Shown here piece by piece: positions 1-12,500 of a DNA stretch of 33,393 nucleotides. A program made the position numbers and the translations under genes. Where the stretch lies: IMG/VR virus record IMGVR_UViG_3300017818_000057, positions 1 through 33,393 of that record. One strand, given 5' to 3'. Under the pieces are notes generated by a model. It was not told the DNA's origin, made no database searches, and saw nothing but the letters and a program-made list of their open reading frames with translations. Each line of letters opens with the position of its first letter. The first letter of the stretch is position 1. Source of the DNA: a virus.

Positions 1-787
1 TTTCAGCTTTTAGTAATATTTCTAGATTTGGTCCAACTTTTAAACCTTCAATGTTGGTAACTTGCAATCTTGCTGAAACTTCTTGAGTACTAGTTGATGC
101 TTTTATTAAAAAATCATTAGGGACAAAAGTAGTAGTACCGTCGCTCAACTTTGTTGTGCTATCTGCGTTTCCATAAAAAGAAAAATCACTAAGTGCAGTT
201 GCAATCGTGATACCCGATTTAATAGCCGTTGTAAATCCTGTGAGTTTTGTAAGATTGTCAGTTGTTGAAGCAGCAGTAAATGCTTCTCTACTGATCAACA
301 TTGCAGGTTGGTTTCCAATCTTGTAAATCGTTACAGTTTTTCTTTGTCCAAATCTGTCAACTAATGTTACTGGTTCAACTCCTGTGTAGCCCTGTGTGCT
401 TGTATACGTAGGTCCTGCAAGTATTACATCTACACCATCACTAAAATACATTTGTTGATTTGCACTATCAATCCAAATATCGCCTGCAAGCATTGTAGGT
501 TGACTTGCTCCAAGAACTGTAGTGTCTGTATTTCTAAATCTTGTGCCGTCAAATACTTTTAAACGTCCATCGCTTGTATCGTACCATATTTGTCCACGTA
601 GTGGATTATCAGGTTCGGCTGCATTGGCAAAGTTCTCCAATATCTTGACAAAGTTTTCATTCATAACTTCGCCATAACTTGTGGTATTTCTACCTATAAG
701 TGTTACATCTATGGAATCTGAATCTATTTTACCATCTACAAGATCTACAAGTAATGTACCGTCTGTTTTGTTTATTTTATAACTCAT
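1..787 (-). CDS. Tail fibre-like structural protein, paralogue of the next gene (3' end cut by window edge)
   Basis: An open frame starts with ATG at 787-785 and runs without a stop to base 1, giving 262 codons. An AGGAG ribosome site lies 7 bases upstream, in the 12-base gap after the 688-residue fibre gene. The N-terminus reads MSYKINKTDGTLLVDL and then VTLIGRN, ENFVKILENFANAAEP, GQIWYDTSDGRLKVFDG and GDIWIDSANQQMYF. The same blocks occur in the same order in the upstream fibre (LIGRN, LENFANASSP, GQLWYD, LKVYDG, GDIWVDTANSQVYV), so the two genes are paralogues over about their first 220-240 residues. The shared domain probably attaches the fibre to the baseplate or to a partner; that is inference. 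The C-terminal part, where receptor binding or a collar domain would be expected, lies outside the window. Fibre or fibre-adaptor is the best reading; the exact T4 counterpart is unknown. Confidence 0.75.
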   Translation of the reverse strand, partial: MSYKINKTDGTLLVDLVDGKIDSDSIDVTLIGRNTTSYGEVMNENFVKILENFANAAEPDNPLRGQIWYDTSDGRLKVFDGTRFRNTDTTVLGASQPTMLAGDIWIDSANQQMYFSDGVDVILAGPTYTSTQGYTGVEPVTLVDRFGQRKTVTIYKIGNQPAMLISREAFTAASTTDNLTKLTGFTTAIKSGITIATALSDFSFYGNADSTTKLSDGTTTFVPNDFLIKASTSTQEVSARLQVTNIEGLKVGPNLEILLKAE

Positions 788-799
788 ATTTACTCCTGC

Positions 800-2866
800 T
801 TATGTAGATGGTCCAATGTACATGATATAGTTCATTACAACACTAGGACTAGTAACCTTAAACTTGGTACCAACCTCTTGATTGACATTGTCAATATTTT
901 CTGTTGTGAATGTTACATCTTCAACACCGCCTGTCCTGTCTATTCCGTACCCTGCTGTATTTCCTAACAAGTTGTTAGCTGCGGCACCAGTGTCTGATCC
1001 ATCGCCTGCATTTGTCATTGCTAGGTATTGATTTGCTGCATCACCTTCTAAACTGTGTTCGTGATTTGGAAGCTGATCCTTTGTAATCCAATCACTTTCT
1101 TGACCTGCTGTTGTGCCCATCACACTTGAAGCACCAAACGAATCACTTTCGCTTGCTTTATCATATACACGGTTTGTATCGATATAAGATACATCGTCAG
1201 GAACATGACCTAAAACATATCTACCTCTTAAATCTGGAACTTTAAAATAGAGTGCACTCGAGGGTGCTCCATATGTATCTCCAATCAAATCATAAAGTGA
1301 TTGATAGTTTGCTTTTACAAGTTCCTGTCCGTGACATAACACCCAAAGAACTTCTGATGCTGGAAGTTCCTCTGCTGCATATGGCATAATCATGCCTAGT
1401 GTAAAAGTTGGAACTGTGCTTACTAAAGTTGATTGCTTGACTCTTTTAATGTCTGTGCCTCTGGCAATCAATATATCGTCTGTGCCTTCGATAGTAGTTG
1501 ATAACGATTGTCCAGTGATAAATGCCTCACTAACAGTTGTTACAAACTCTTTTGTGCTAGTTCCGCTGCCGTCAAATGTAAACTCTGGTGCAGTAACATG
1601 ACCCGACATTCTAAATGTAGTAGGACTAGCTAGTTTTCCTGCAGAGGCACTTGTACCACTTATGTTACCGTTAACTGTACCAGTAAGATTACCAACAAAG
1701 TTATTTGCATACACATTATTATATTTTAAAGTAGTTGTACCTAAGTTATAAGAAAGATTATCTTTTGGGGTAATGTTTTTTGCTACAAGATTTTCTGCAA
1801 CATCTAAACTTCCGCCTAGATACATGTTTTGACTTACTCCAAGTCCTCCTGACACAACTAGTGCACCAGTGCTAAAACTTGTGCTACCGTTACCACTATT
1901 AACTTTCAAAGTACCACTTACTTGAGCATTGCCTGTAACATCTAATGCCTCTTGAGGTGCTTCGTTTGCAATACCTACTTTTCTGTCTGGTGTGATACGT
2001 ATTGCAGTGCGCACAGTTCCTGAATCATTAGTTTTAAAATCTAATGCACCATCCGTTGCTGTGTGTCTAATTTGTGCTGTGCTACCTGTGATACTTAATC
2101 TTAGTAGACCATTTTCTCCAATAGACAAACCAGTATTATCAATTATGTTTTGTGATTTTGTAAAGTTATTTGTAATGTCTTTTCTTGCAAAAGTAGCTGC
2201 TGAAATATTGCTATTTGAAATAACTAGATTTTCTGCTGCTGTTGCAACACCATAAAGTTTTGCATCGTTTGCAAGATTTATACCTTTTTTAAGAACATTT
2301 GAAACAGGAAATCCTGTTTCGGCCTTTTTTAAACTAAACTCAGTTTGTGCAGTGATTGCAACTGGAACATTGTTTACTCTGTCAATAACTACATTTTCAG
2401 TAATATTTGTAGAGTTTATAACTTCTTCAAACCTTGCACCAGTACTAGCACCTTCGCTATAGTCTGGACCAACTAAAATATAACCACTGCCTGTATAAAC
2501 ATAAACTTGACTATTTGCAGTATCAACCCAAATATCTCCAATAGTGCTAGAACTTGCTTCTGGTTCACTAGTTGCTTTTTTGATGCCTCCGGCACTTACC
2601 CACACTGCACCATCATATACTTTTAGTTGATCAACACCTGTTGTATTATCATACCATAGTTGCCCTTCAACAGGATTGCTAGGGCTTGATGCGTTAGCAA
2701 AGTTCTCTAGCATTTGAAGAAGATTTGTATTTAACAGTTCGCCAAAGTCGCTAAAGTTTCTACCTATTAATGTAATAGATGTTTCATCACTGTTTGTGGA
2801 GTTGTCATCGACAGTTATTGCTCCTTTGTTGGTGAAATCTGTAAATCTTACTTCATAGCCTGCCAT
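800..2866 (-). CDS. Tail fibre protein with phage tail-collar domain (gp12-like)
   Basis: This 688-residue virion protein is probably a short tail fibre or similar adhesin. Residues 1-240 form the LIGRN/GQLWYD domain shared with the downstream paralogue. Residues about 290-480 look like a fibre shaft, with the VGIANEAPQEALDVTGN motif common in trimeric fibres and Gly/Ser/Thr/Asn-rich beta repeats (VSGTLKVNSGN, VVSGGLGVSQNMYLGG, FVGNLTGTVNGNISGT). Residues about 487-555 match the phage tail-collar family: GMIMPYAA, WVLCHGQEL, YQSLYDLIGDTYG and FKVPDLRGRYVLGH. Downstream, QLPNHEHSL near residue 598 has the HxH arrangement that binds metal in the T4 gp12/gp37 tips. The protein ends in SPSVVMNYIMYIGPST, a typical collar-protein ending. 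A GAGGGG ribosome site lies inside the last codons of the upstream gene. Collar family membership is secure; the exact T4 equivalent is inferred. Confidence 0.88.
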   Translation of the reverse strand: MAGYEVRFTDFTNKGAITVDDNSTNSDETSITLIGRNFSDFGELLNTNLLQMLENFANASSPSNPVEGQLWYDNTTGVDQLKVYDGAVWVSAGGIKKATSEPEASSSTIGDIWVDTANSQVYVYTGSGYILVGPDYSEGASTGARFEEVINSTNITENVVIDRVNNVPVAITAQTEFSLKKAETGFPVSNVLKKGINLANDAKLYGVATAAENLVISNSNISAATFARKDITNNFTKSQNIIDNTGLSIGENGLLRLSITGSTAQIRHTATDGALDFKTNDSGTVRTAIRITPDRKVGIANEAPQEALDVTGNAQVSGTLKVNSGNGSTSFSTGALVVSGGLGVSQNMYLGGSLDVAENLVAKNITPKDNLSYNLGTTTLKYNNVYANNFVGNLTGTVNGNISGTSASAGKLASPTTFRMSGHVTAPEFTFDGSGTSTKEFVTTVSEAFITGQSLSTTIEGTDDILIARGTDIKRVKQSTLVSTVPTFTLGMIMPYAAEELPASEVLWVLCHGQELVKANYQSLYDLIGDTYGAPSSALYFKVPDLRGRYVLGHVPDDVSYIDTNRVYDKASESDSFGASSVMGTTAGQESDWITKDQLPNHEHSLEGDAANQYLAMTNAGDGSDTGAAANNLLGNTAGYGIDRTGGVEDVTFTTENIDNVNQEVGTKFKVTSPSVVMNYIMYIGPST

Positions 2867-2869
2867 TTT

Positions 2870-3481
2870 TTACCCCTCGTTAAATCCACTCAAACTTTGT
2901 ACACGCACAGTATAATCGATTTGTATCAGTCTGTTTAAACTTTTTTGTACTGGGTGGAAGATGACATGAGTAATCAATCTGCCTGTGCCACTAGAGCTAT
3001 AACTTTTTAATCCTAACTCGTCAAACACATATATACCATCTTGATTTGCTGATGTATCAAATGCGTCCTGACCTTCTGGCTCACCATAATCTAAAAGACA
3101 TGTGACTAAAATATCAGTATAGTTGGTTCCGCTAACATGTCTTATTTCGGTTTTGTTTCTAGTTGGATCAACATTGTTTACACTTCTATCATCAACAACT
3201 TTGTCAAATGTTTGATTATATAAAGTTGCATTTGTTCCGGTGCTATTAGGAGTTAGATATGTAATAATACCTGTTGGATCAACACTAGTACCGCCATTGC
3301 CAAAACTCATACTATTGATAAAGCCTTGTCCTTGATTGGCTAGACTTTCTGCTAAGGCTATACTCATGTTTTCGTAGTGAATAGCATTTCTTTTATTCAC
3401 ATATACATCGCCTGATTCTGGATCATGTATTTTTATGTGTCCTTCAACATGTATGCCGTTAATATCTTTTAAATCATTCAT
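2870..3481 (-). CDS. Putative virion structural protein, 203 residues, function unknown
   Basis: The frame lies between the giant structural gene (22-base gap) and the collar fibre (3-base gap), all in one direction, so it is almost certainly co-expressed with them. It starts MNDLKDINGIHVEGHIKIHDPESGD, followed by VYVNKRNAIHYENMSIALAESLA and then GFINSMSFGNGGTSVDPTG. The C-terminal half is predicted beta-rich, ending in LIQIDYTVRVQSLSGFNEG. There is no signal peptide, membrane segment or enzyme motif. The FGNGGT block recalls small structural proteins of marine T4-like phages; this is from memory and gives no function. An AAGG ribosome site (3494-3491) lies 9 bases before the ATG, with a late-like box further upstream overlapping the stop of the giant gene. 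It could be a fibre-attachment or baseplate-periphery protein. Confidence 0.7.
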   Translation of the reverse strand: MNDLKDINGIHVEGHIKIHDPESGDVYVNKRNAIHYENMSIALAESLANQGQGFINSMSFGNGGTSVDPTGIITYLTPNSTGTNATLYNQTFDKVVDDRSVNNVDPTRNKTEIRHVSGTNYTDILVTCLLDYGEPEGQDAFDTSANQDGIYVFDELGLKSYSSSGTGRLITHVIFHPVQKSLNRLIQIDYTVRVQSLSGFNEG

Positions 3482-3500
3482 CTGTTTGTACCTTATACTG

Positions 3501-3508
3501 TATTTATT
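3501..3508 (-). promoter_or_regulatory. Late-type promoter box AATAAATA before the 203-residue gene
   Basis: Read on the minus strand the box is AATAAATA followed by CAGTATAAGG, one mismatch from the T4 late box TATAAATA. It overlaps the TAA stop of the giant gene. The expected start about 6 bases downstream (near 3495) would leave the AAGG ribosome site just inside the transcript. In AT-rich DNA the box alone is weak evidence; the position in one of the few gaps supports it. Confidence 0.4.
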
Positions 3509-6500
3509 TAGGTAAGCTAATAGTTGCTCTACGCAAGAATTTAGATATTGGATTGTCCGAATCTCCTAAACTCTTTCCTGTATCGTTCCAAACTTTTCCG
3601 GTTTGACTTACGATTTTTATTTCTGTTCCTTCTACTGGTTCGTCTCTTAATAGTAGCACAGTTTCTTGTGTACTTCCATCACTGCTTATTCTAGTTTCTA
3701 AACTAAACTCAGCTTCAACTGTTGTATCACCTTCACTACTATCTAGTGCTAATGTTGGATTAAACACTGATATCTGGTTTTTTATAAGTTTTCTGCCTGC
3801 TACATAAACATCTATTTCATTAATATTTGAAACTATTCGATTTAACACAAACTGAGTGCTATCTACTGCCACTGCTTTTATAGTTTGTATTGTTGTTGTA
3901 TCTTGATAATCGATAGTTTCATTTGATGCTTGTCCATACAACTTGGTGCCTTCTTCGTACACATCTTTCACACCAGTGCCTAGTGTTCCTCTACGCAGTT
4001 GTGTAACAGTGTTATTTTTTATTTCAAAGTATTCAATGCGTTCACCTTGTATAAACAACACACCAGGTAAGTTTTTAGTTCTGTTTGGTTTATAAAGTCC
4101 TTCAACACTTTCTAGATATATTGTGTTATCATAATAGTTTAAAGGACTTTGTAGAATGTAACTATTGCCTTCATTCAAACGTTTATAATGAGTTCTACCC
4201 AACATGTCTCTAAATATTCTAAATCCAAACTTCGGATGAACAGGCTGTGCACCAAACTGTAAAATGTCAATGACATCGTCTTCGTTAGGTATATCTTTTA
4301 ATCTTACTGCTTTATAATCGTCATTAACAATATAGTCAACACCAGGTGTTAACAACGTTCCATTTTTGATTACCCATGCATAAGGTGTACCAATAATAGG
4401 ATCTGTTAACTGAACAACTCCTGCACTTAGCAAGTTTCTTCTTATGTATGTGTCGCTTGCTGCATTCACAGTAGTTGAGGTCACATTGTATGTATATCTA
4501 TTAAAGTTATTGACATCGTGATTACTAAACTGATATATTTCTATTTCTTCACCGCTACTTGGTGGTGTAGCAAATGACAAGTTATCACTTAGTATGTATT
4601 CAACACCTGAAACCATTACTTGAGTACTGTCTTCTCCAGCTACACTTACAATAAACTCGTTATCGGTTTGGAATGCATCTTTAATATCTTTTTGTATCGA
4701 TCTTAAAGTAATACAGTTATCAACTATCTTTTCAACAAGTCCAGTGTATTCAGTGCTGTCTGCTGCAAGCAGAGTTAATGTATCGCCTGTCTCTACAAAC
4801 TCGGTCATGTCTAAAACACTACTGTCTATGCTTTCAAACTGTACTTCAGTATCTACAAAGAAATATTCTGCTTCTTTAATAACAAATACACTGATTGTCG
4901 ATCCTTCTAGTGCAACGTCAGTTCTTAACAAATCAATCTTACAGTTTACTGGATCATAACTCCATGCATCATCAGCAAGTTGAGTCATTCCTTCAAAAAC
5001 CAATACGTCTTGTTGCTCAATAGCAGTGGTGTCTGCAAAGTTCCAAGCATCTAAGCTATACGAACGTGCATCAGTGATTTTAATATTAACACTATAACCT
5101 GGGTTTAAAATTTTGTTATTTGATTTTACAAGTAATCTATGAGAGAATGGCTGTGCATTAAATGGTACAGGAATATCTCCTGTAAACTTGTGATAATCAT
5201 TTTCTCCATCAGATTCAAAAGTATTATCAATAACAATCTGACTATAGGTTTGAGATTTACTGTTGTAAATTGTGTACTGAATATGATCGCCTTCTGTTAA
5301 CACTTCTGGTTCAAACTGTATTTTTACACGATTATCACTTTCAATAAGATTGTACGCATCGTTTTCAACTTGAACTACACCATTTACTGTAACTAGTGCA
5401 CCGCGATCATTATCCCACGATACAGAAGTAACAATACCTGTTGTACTACCATCAAATATTGTAGTTGCTGTATCTATTAATCCTGTACCATTCGTTCCGT
5501 AAGTGATGATTGCAAGCGTCTCTCCTACGTTGCTCGTACTATCATCAAATAATAAAACATTATTGTTCCAATCAATCGAATACCTTTCACTTGGTAATAT
5601 TACATCATCTAGTTTAACAATAACACCATCATTTGATTGCGGCAATCCAGGTAGTTTGTATTCGTCAGTGCTGTCGTTTTGTATTTTATATGTAGCGACA
5701 GCAATATTTGCAACACCATCACTGGCTCTAGTGTATACCTGTATGTCAAGTGTGTCAAGAACTTTTCCAGGCACCATTTCTTCAGGACCTTTTGCAGTAT
5801 TTTGTGTATAGAACCCGTCGCCGTCGACTGTAATATCGCCTGCTTCGATTCCAGTTGCAGTAGTATACGACAAATCTCCGCCGCTAAGTGCAGTATCATA
5901 TGTTGTAGCAACAGGTGTAAAGCTGCCATCACTTGTGCTTTTGCTGACAATAACTTTATCACCTGGTGCAGTGCTAATATCTGTTAAGTCAACTGTTACA
6001 CTTGCTGTGCTATCGTCACCTTCCAATGTCAACATTTGAGCATATTCGTTGTCTGCAACAGTACTGCCATCATATGCTGGATCATCTAGTCTATATATCT
6101 TCCAATCATCCGACTGTGTTTCACCTGCTACTTTTACAAAAACATTGTACTGATAACCAGTCTCCAAAGGCTTAGATAACACAAAGGTTTCTTCAAAAGT
6201 ACTGTCAGATGTTATTTCAAATATTTCATCTTCAAATGTGTTTACAAATGTGTCAAATCCTGTGCCTGCAAATCCACCAATATCAAAACCAGCATCGGTA
6301 CCAAAGTCAATGCTGTCATATATTGCACCATCATATTCAACACCAGTCATTAACTGTGCTAAGTCTTTTCCTAGCATACCTGTTGTTGGTGAATAATATT
6401 GTGTAATTCTATCTGCCGCACTTAACATAGAAATATCTTTTTTGTATTTGATTACAACTGCTGCATCTATACTAGGAGCGTTTAGAATATTGATATATCC

Positions 6501-9500
6501 TTGTTTTCTTTTATAACTTTTATCACTGTTTACATCATTTCCATATGTAAATTCACTTGATAATAGTTTTTTATCATCAACAAATACTTCAAATGTTTCA
6601 TTGTTAACATTCATAGGCCATTCTAGAGTAAACTTGTTTTTTGCACCTGTACCTGTAAATGTTTCAGTGGTGTCTATATCAGCAATATAAGTTTTTCCAG
6701 ATACCCTATCAAACTTCATAACCATATGAGTACTACGTACATTAGGATTGCCTAATATAGCACTTGCTGTTGCTGCAACGCCGTCATCTGCTAGATTACC
6801 TTCTATAGTAACTGTTGGTGCAGTATAATATTTTCCGCCTTTGTTTGTAATCTGTATTTCTTTTACACTTCCTCTTGACAAGAAGGCTTCGGCTGTTGTA
6901 CCATTATCTCCACTAACTATAACTTTTGGTGTTGACAAATAACCACTACCGCCATTTGCAACTTCAATACTAATCACATCATATTGATTATTATCAATCC
7001 AACTCTTGTAAGGATATGATTGGTACTTGTTATCAATATTTTCAATGCTATTATTTCGCATTACAGCATCACTGGTTTGTATTTCTTTTGTTACTTCGTT
7101 GTGATTTGGTGGTAAATCAAAGTCAGTTACTAGTGAACCAGTTGGATCAACCTTTTCATATGCACTAACATACTCTCTTATTTTTGTTTTGTATGGTTTT
7201 ACTTCGTTAACATAATCTTGATAACTTTCAAGGTTATCATTTTGATAACTTAGTTTTTGATCTAACCCTGACACATTGTGCTTGGCTTTTACAAAACTTG
7301 TTTTAAATGCCCAATCAACATTCGACTGTTCTGCAAATACATATCTCAATGATGCAAAGAAACATTTATTGTATTCATTATATAAGTTTGCAACAAAAAT
7401 ATCTTCTTTTAAAGCAGACAGAATGTTACGTAGTTCTTGTACAGGTTCTCTATCATAGAAACCACTATCGTAAATATTTGCATCATATCCACTGGTTTTG
7501 AAACTATAATCATATAATCTTGTGCTCAAAAGTATTGTTCCGTTTTCACGTCCGATAGTTTCATAGTTTACAGTGTAGTCTTCTACTAACTGGTCATCTA
7601 TTTTTTTCAATAATAACCAGCCTCCAGAACCTACATTTTCTATTTTAACAATATCACCAATATTTGTTGATAAGCCAAACAAGTTATATGTATAACTTGC
7701 AATATGGTTTATAGCTGTATTCGAATCGTACCCGGATGCATACCAATCTGCATAATCCCAGTATTTTGTAGTATCAAAGTTTTGGTTATTTGTTCTAATC
7801 CACTCTTTGTTTTGATAGCTGTAAATAGCCCATCTTCCGCCGATTGTTTCATCATTTTCTATCAATACAGAAAAATCTCTAACCACAAAATTTGTATCTG
7901 CTCCGTAATCAAACCCTTGGGCTAAAATAGTAACATCTACAACTTTACCAACACTATCAATAACTGTTTTAATACTTGCATTATATCCTGTGTCGCTGTT
8001 TATTTTTATAACAGGTGCATTTTTATATCCTCTGCCAGGATTAATAATGTTTGCTCCAGTTATTCTACCGTTGTCAATAACAGGCTCAATCTCTGCACTT
8101 ACAACTTTAGCAACTTCAACAAATCTTAATAAACTTGTAGAATCAGCAGTTGTATCAAACTGCCCTGAACTTGCAAGTGGTACTTCGTCTTTTTCTAAAA
8201 GTTTATCGATCACAAAGTTATCAACAATAGGATTTTGAATAAACACGCTGTTCACTCTTTCAACAAACTGTTTTACAGCTTCAAGTCTATTAATAAACAT
8301 GCTTTGTCTAGGGAAGTTTAAAACTCCTATTTGTTGTACACTAGGAACACTTGGATCTGGTACAGGTCTAACATTTTCGTCATATCCTACTAAACTATCA
8401 ACCCACTTTCGTTCTATTTCCGAATCTAGTTTAGTTGTAGCAAATCCTTCGCTTAACAACTGATATTCGTAATGAATATTATTTTTATTATCTTGATCTT
8501 TAGTAAAGCTAATATGCAAAATTGAATCTTTGCCATTTACAAAAGATGCAACGTTGTACAGTGCAAAACTAGAAGTGCTCAGTGGTGTAATAAATCTATA
8601 ACCATAGTCCTGTGGCGCACTAATAACTTTTGCAACATCGTCTGCACTTAGTTTTCTTATTCCATTTTCCGGAACAGTCAAAGTATTTTTTACCCAGTAG
8701 TAATAGTAGTTTGTAAATGATTGTTTAACTTCATCAAAAACAGGCTTACTGCTAAATGTGTTGTCATCATAAAGTGTAGTCCCAGTTATACCTTTTGCAA
8801 ACCCTTGAGCAGTGTTGGCAATCTCGTTCCATTCACTTGGTGTTAATGTTGTTCCTACCCATTCACAAACTTCTACTTCAGAGCTTGGTAATAACTTATT
8901 GAAATAAGCAGTCCTGTATGTGTTCGAATCTTGGTAAGGATTATACCACGATGCTTTACTTACATTCCACCATAATCTACCTACCTGTTCATCTGTCCAG
9001 TTAATACCACTGTCAACGATTGTGCTGACATTATCACTAGTTGTGTAGACTGCTGGGTCATAGAAAGTTTTATAATAAATTTCTTGCTCTGCAGGTCCAG
9101 GTATTTTTCCTAAACGAGGATCCACAAAATCTAAGTTAGTTATAATATCTTTGGTTTTCTTATCGTATATAAACACACGATTAATATTTGAAATATCAAT
9201 CTTTTCACTTTGCTGTACTAGTGTATTCCATGTGTTTGTGTTTTTTGCGATTCTAAAATCAGCGATAACACCTTTGTTTACATTTGTACTATCTAAGTAT
9301 TCGGGATATGTATCTGTATCAATTCTTTCGCCTTCTAGTGCAGGAACCATATTTTCAAATGCAACGTAAATATGATTATCTACAAAGTCAAAATAATCAA
9401 AGTTAAAGTTGCTAGTTTCTCTTAAATATTCAAGAGTTTCAGAATACACAAACTTGTTTGCTATTTCTTCAAATACAACTATGCCTCCGGTGCTGTCTTC

Positions 9501-12500
9501 TAAATATCCAAAAGCAGTATTTCCTGCATCAAAAATAGTTGTGTCATTATCAAAAATAGTTTGATATCTGTTGTCAATATTTTTACCAGAAACAGCTAGT
9601 TTGTTTCCGCTAAATTTCATGTTTTGACCAAATAGCTTGTCTTTACCCGAATACGGATTTTCTACAAGTTGATCGAGTGCAAATGCCTGCAAACCAGTGC
9701 CTGTTTTTTTGAAAACATAGACAGCACCGGTATCAGTCGTAGAACCATCATATTGCATTGCACTAACAGCAACTTTATCACCGTTATCATTAATAGCAAT
9801 ATTTTTTCCAAAACTTGTACTGTCTTCTATTTCTATTGTTTGAATATATTGCCAACGTCGATTAGGTGCTGCATATATTCCTACTTTTCTTTCAGGTGTA
9901 TTATCAGTGTTTACAGCAGCAAATACTAATACATCACCATGTTTGTTAACATCAAACTTTTCGCCTATACGAGAACCTGCATTAAATATACCTTGACTTG
10001 CTGCATTTAAACTTTCTGCATAGTTAGGTACATACCCGGTATGCTCTGTATAAGTTGCATTTTCACTTAGCTCTTCCCACTTGGTTGCATCCGTTGGATC
10101 TGCTTGTCCAGGTGTCAAGTTATCTAATGCTTTATAAAACTTGTAATCATATAATGCTATATCATCTTTGTTGTATGCATACGTTGCACTATACTCGCCT
10201 TTGTAGTCTCTGTTAGTTGTATACTGCCAACCATTTATATCATCATATCCTACAAAGTAAATCTTTCCTGCGTCTGCACCTGGTGCACCAATAAACAGTT
10301 TTAATCCTGTATCTGGATTGTTTCTAAACTGCACACTGTATCCAAACTCTTCTTCAGAAACTGGGTTTGGACTTGTGATTATTTGATCTAAAACATAGTA
10401 TTGTAAATCGCTTCTTTTAAAAATATAAACACAACCTTGACTATTTAATCCACTTGCTAATCCGTCTGCGTCTGCAGGTATCATGTAAGCAGGTTCAAAG
10501 TCTTGACTTAAACTGTTAATAGTACTTCCATCTTGTCCAACTTTGTAGTCAATATCGTTAATGTTTTTTTTGGCTTTCCACAGCACCCCTCTGTCTGCAA
10601 CAATGTCATTAAAGAAAATATTTGCACTGTCTAAACTATAAAGGTCGCCTACAAACTTTGTTTTAACATTTGAGGCTGTTGGTGCACCAACTGCAATATA
10701 CTTTGCATCATCACTTATTGCAATACTAGAACCAAATCCACTATTGTCATCATGATAATCTACATCTGGTGTTAAATCATAAATGTCTGTTTTTGTAAAT
10801 GATTCATTTGTTCTATTCCAAATCTTTACAGCACCAAGACTGCTTGGATTTTGATATAGTGAAGTTCCTACTGCAAGATGTGTATTTGTTGCATTACTTG
10901 CAAAAGATGTTAAAAAGTTTACATCAGTTTCATATTCATTGTTTGTTTCTTCTTGTAAACTCCAAGATTTGTTATGCTGATAAACAGACCAATCACCGTT
11001 GCCGTCTGCATCTAACCAAACTTTATCCTGCCAATAAGTTTTTTTGTTTTTTGCCTCTGTATTCCAGGTATCAACATCTGCATATCTTTTTGCAATAAAT
11101 CTCGAAATACCAGGAATACTACTATCGTTGAACTGTTCTACATCAACATCTTTTTCCGTTTGAACTGTAAACGATTTGCCTTCAACATTTATTACTTTAA
11201 AGAAGCCTCTGCCTTCTTGTACACTTGCATATACACCAATCACATCGTCTTTTTTGATGTTATGGTTATATGTATCTACAGTTATTGTATATCCAGGAAC
11301 GCCTTGTAACTTATCGTTATCAACTTCTAATCTTGTCACTTTTAAATCAGTGTCAACATTTTGTAAAACTGTCCAAGATTGTTTTATTTTTTGCACCCAG
11401 ATATTATCGCCTATTTTTACGCTTTCAATATCTAGTTTTGCTAAATCGTCATAAGATGCAACACTATAGTCTACATCTTTGTCTCTAACATAACCAGCAT
11501 CTCTTGTGTATATTTCATTATCATTTCTAACAGTAAATGGTTTATGGTTATAACCTAAAGGTTTTGCATATACTTCAAAATCTGCTATTTCAAATGTAAG
11601 ATCAGTTCTTGCTGGTGTTTTATTTTGAACTAGTTCAACTATTTGTGGTTCTGTCTTAAACTTTTTATCGTCTAAAACATACTCAACTTCTTCTATATTA
11701 TCTATTGCACCGTATTGTCCTAGACGTAATGCCCATTCTTCAAAAAACTCAATACTATCTGCATTTGCACTACTCAATGGATCAAATAGTTTTGTAAGTG
11801 CATTTTTTGTTCCTTTATCTTGGATAAATCCTTGATAAAACTTGTACTGACTTGTTGCATCTGTAATAATATTATTTAGATAATCTCTTTTTTGGTAACC
11901 TATTAAGTGCTGACCTAATCTTTGTTGCTCCGCATCAAAGTTATCAGTGTCTAAATCGTAGAAATCAGCAAACTGTTTTGCTTTATAATCCCAGTTAGGA
12001 AATAGTTGGTCTTGTGGTCTACTGCTTAATAGTGTCCATTGGCTACTGTCAAAAGTTTCTCCGCTTGTATGACCAGTTACATTAGAATAGTAAAACTGTT
12101 TAAACTTTACTAGATCGCCAACAGTATAATCAGTGTTTGGTGTCCATTCTACTACTTTTGCTTCGTCATAGAAGAATCCTGGAACATTAAGTGTACCATC
12201 CCAAAAATCTGTCCTATACCCTACAACTTTTATTCTTTCTTGTTTGTATCCAGGTATTGTGTCGTATATAACATCATTGAATACTGTTTCGTTGTCTATT
12301 AGAATAACATGTTCGGTTTGTATTAAAGGTAGTTTAGCAAGGTAAACACCTTCGCCTAATGACTGAACATTAAAGTCTGTGTTGTCTCTAAACAGGTTTA
12401 CAAATGCTGGTTCAATTTTTTGTCCGTTTCCACCTAACAAGTTATAGTTGTAAAACGGTTCGTAAATATCATCAACACCAAAATAATCTCTAAAGAATGT

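Noticed and set aside
5609-5962. 117-codon open frame on the minus strand inside the giant gene
   Set aside because: It is a shifted frame inside a long, well-supported coding region, has low-complexity Leu/Gln/His content and no recognisable motif.
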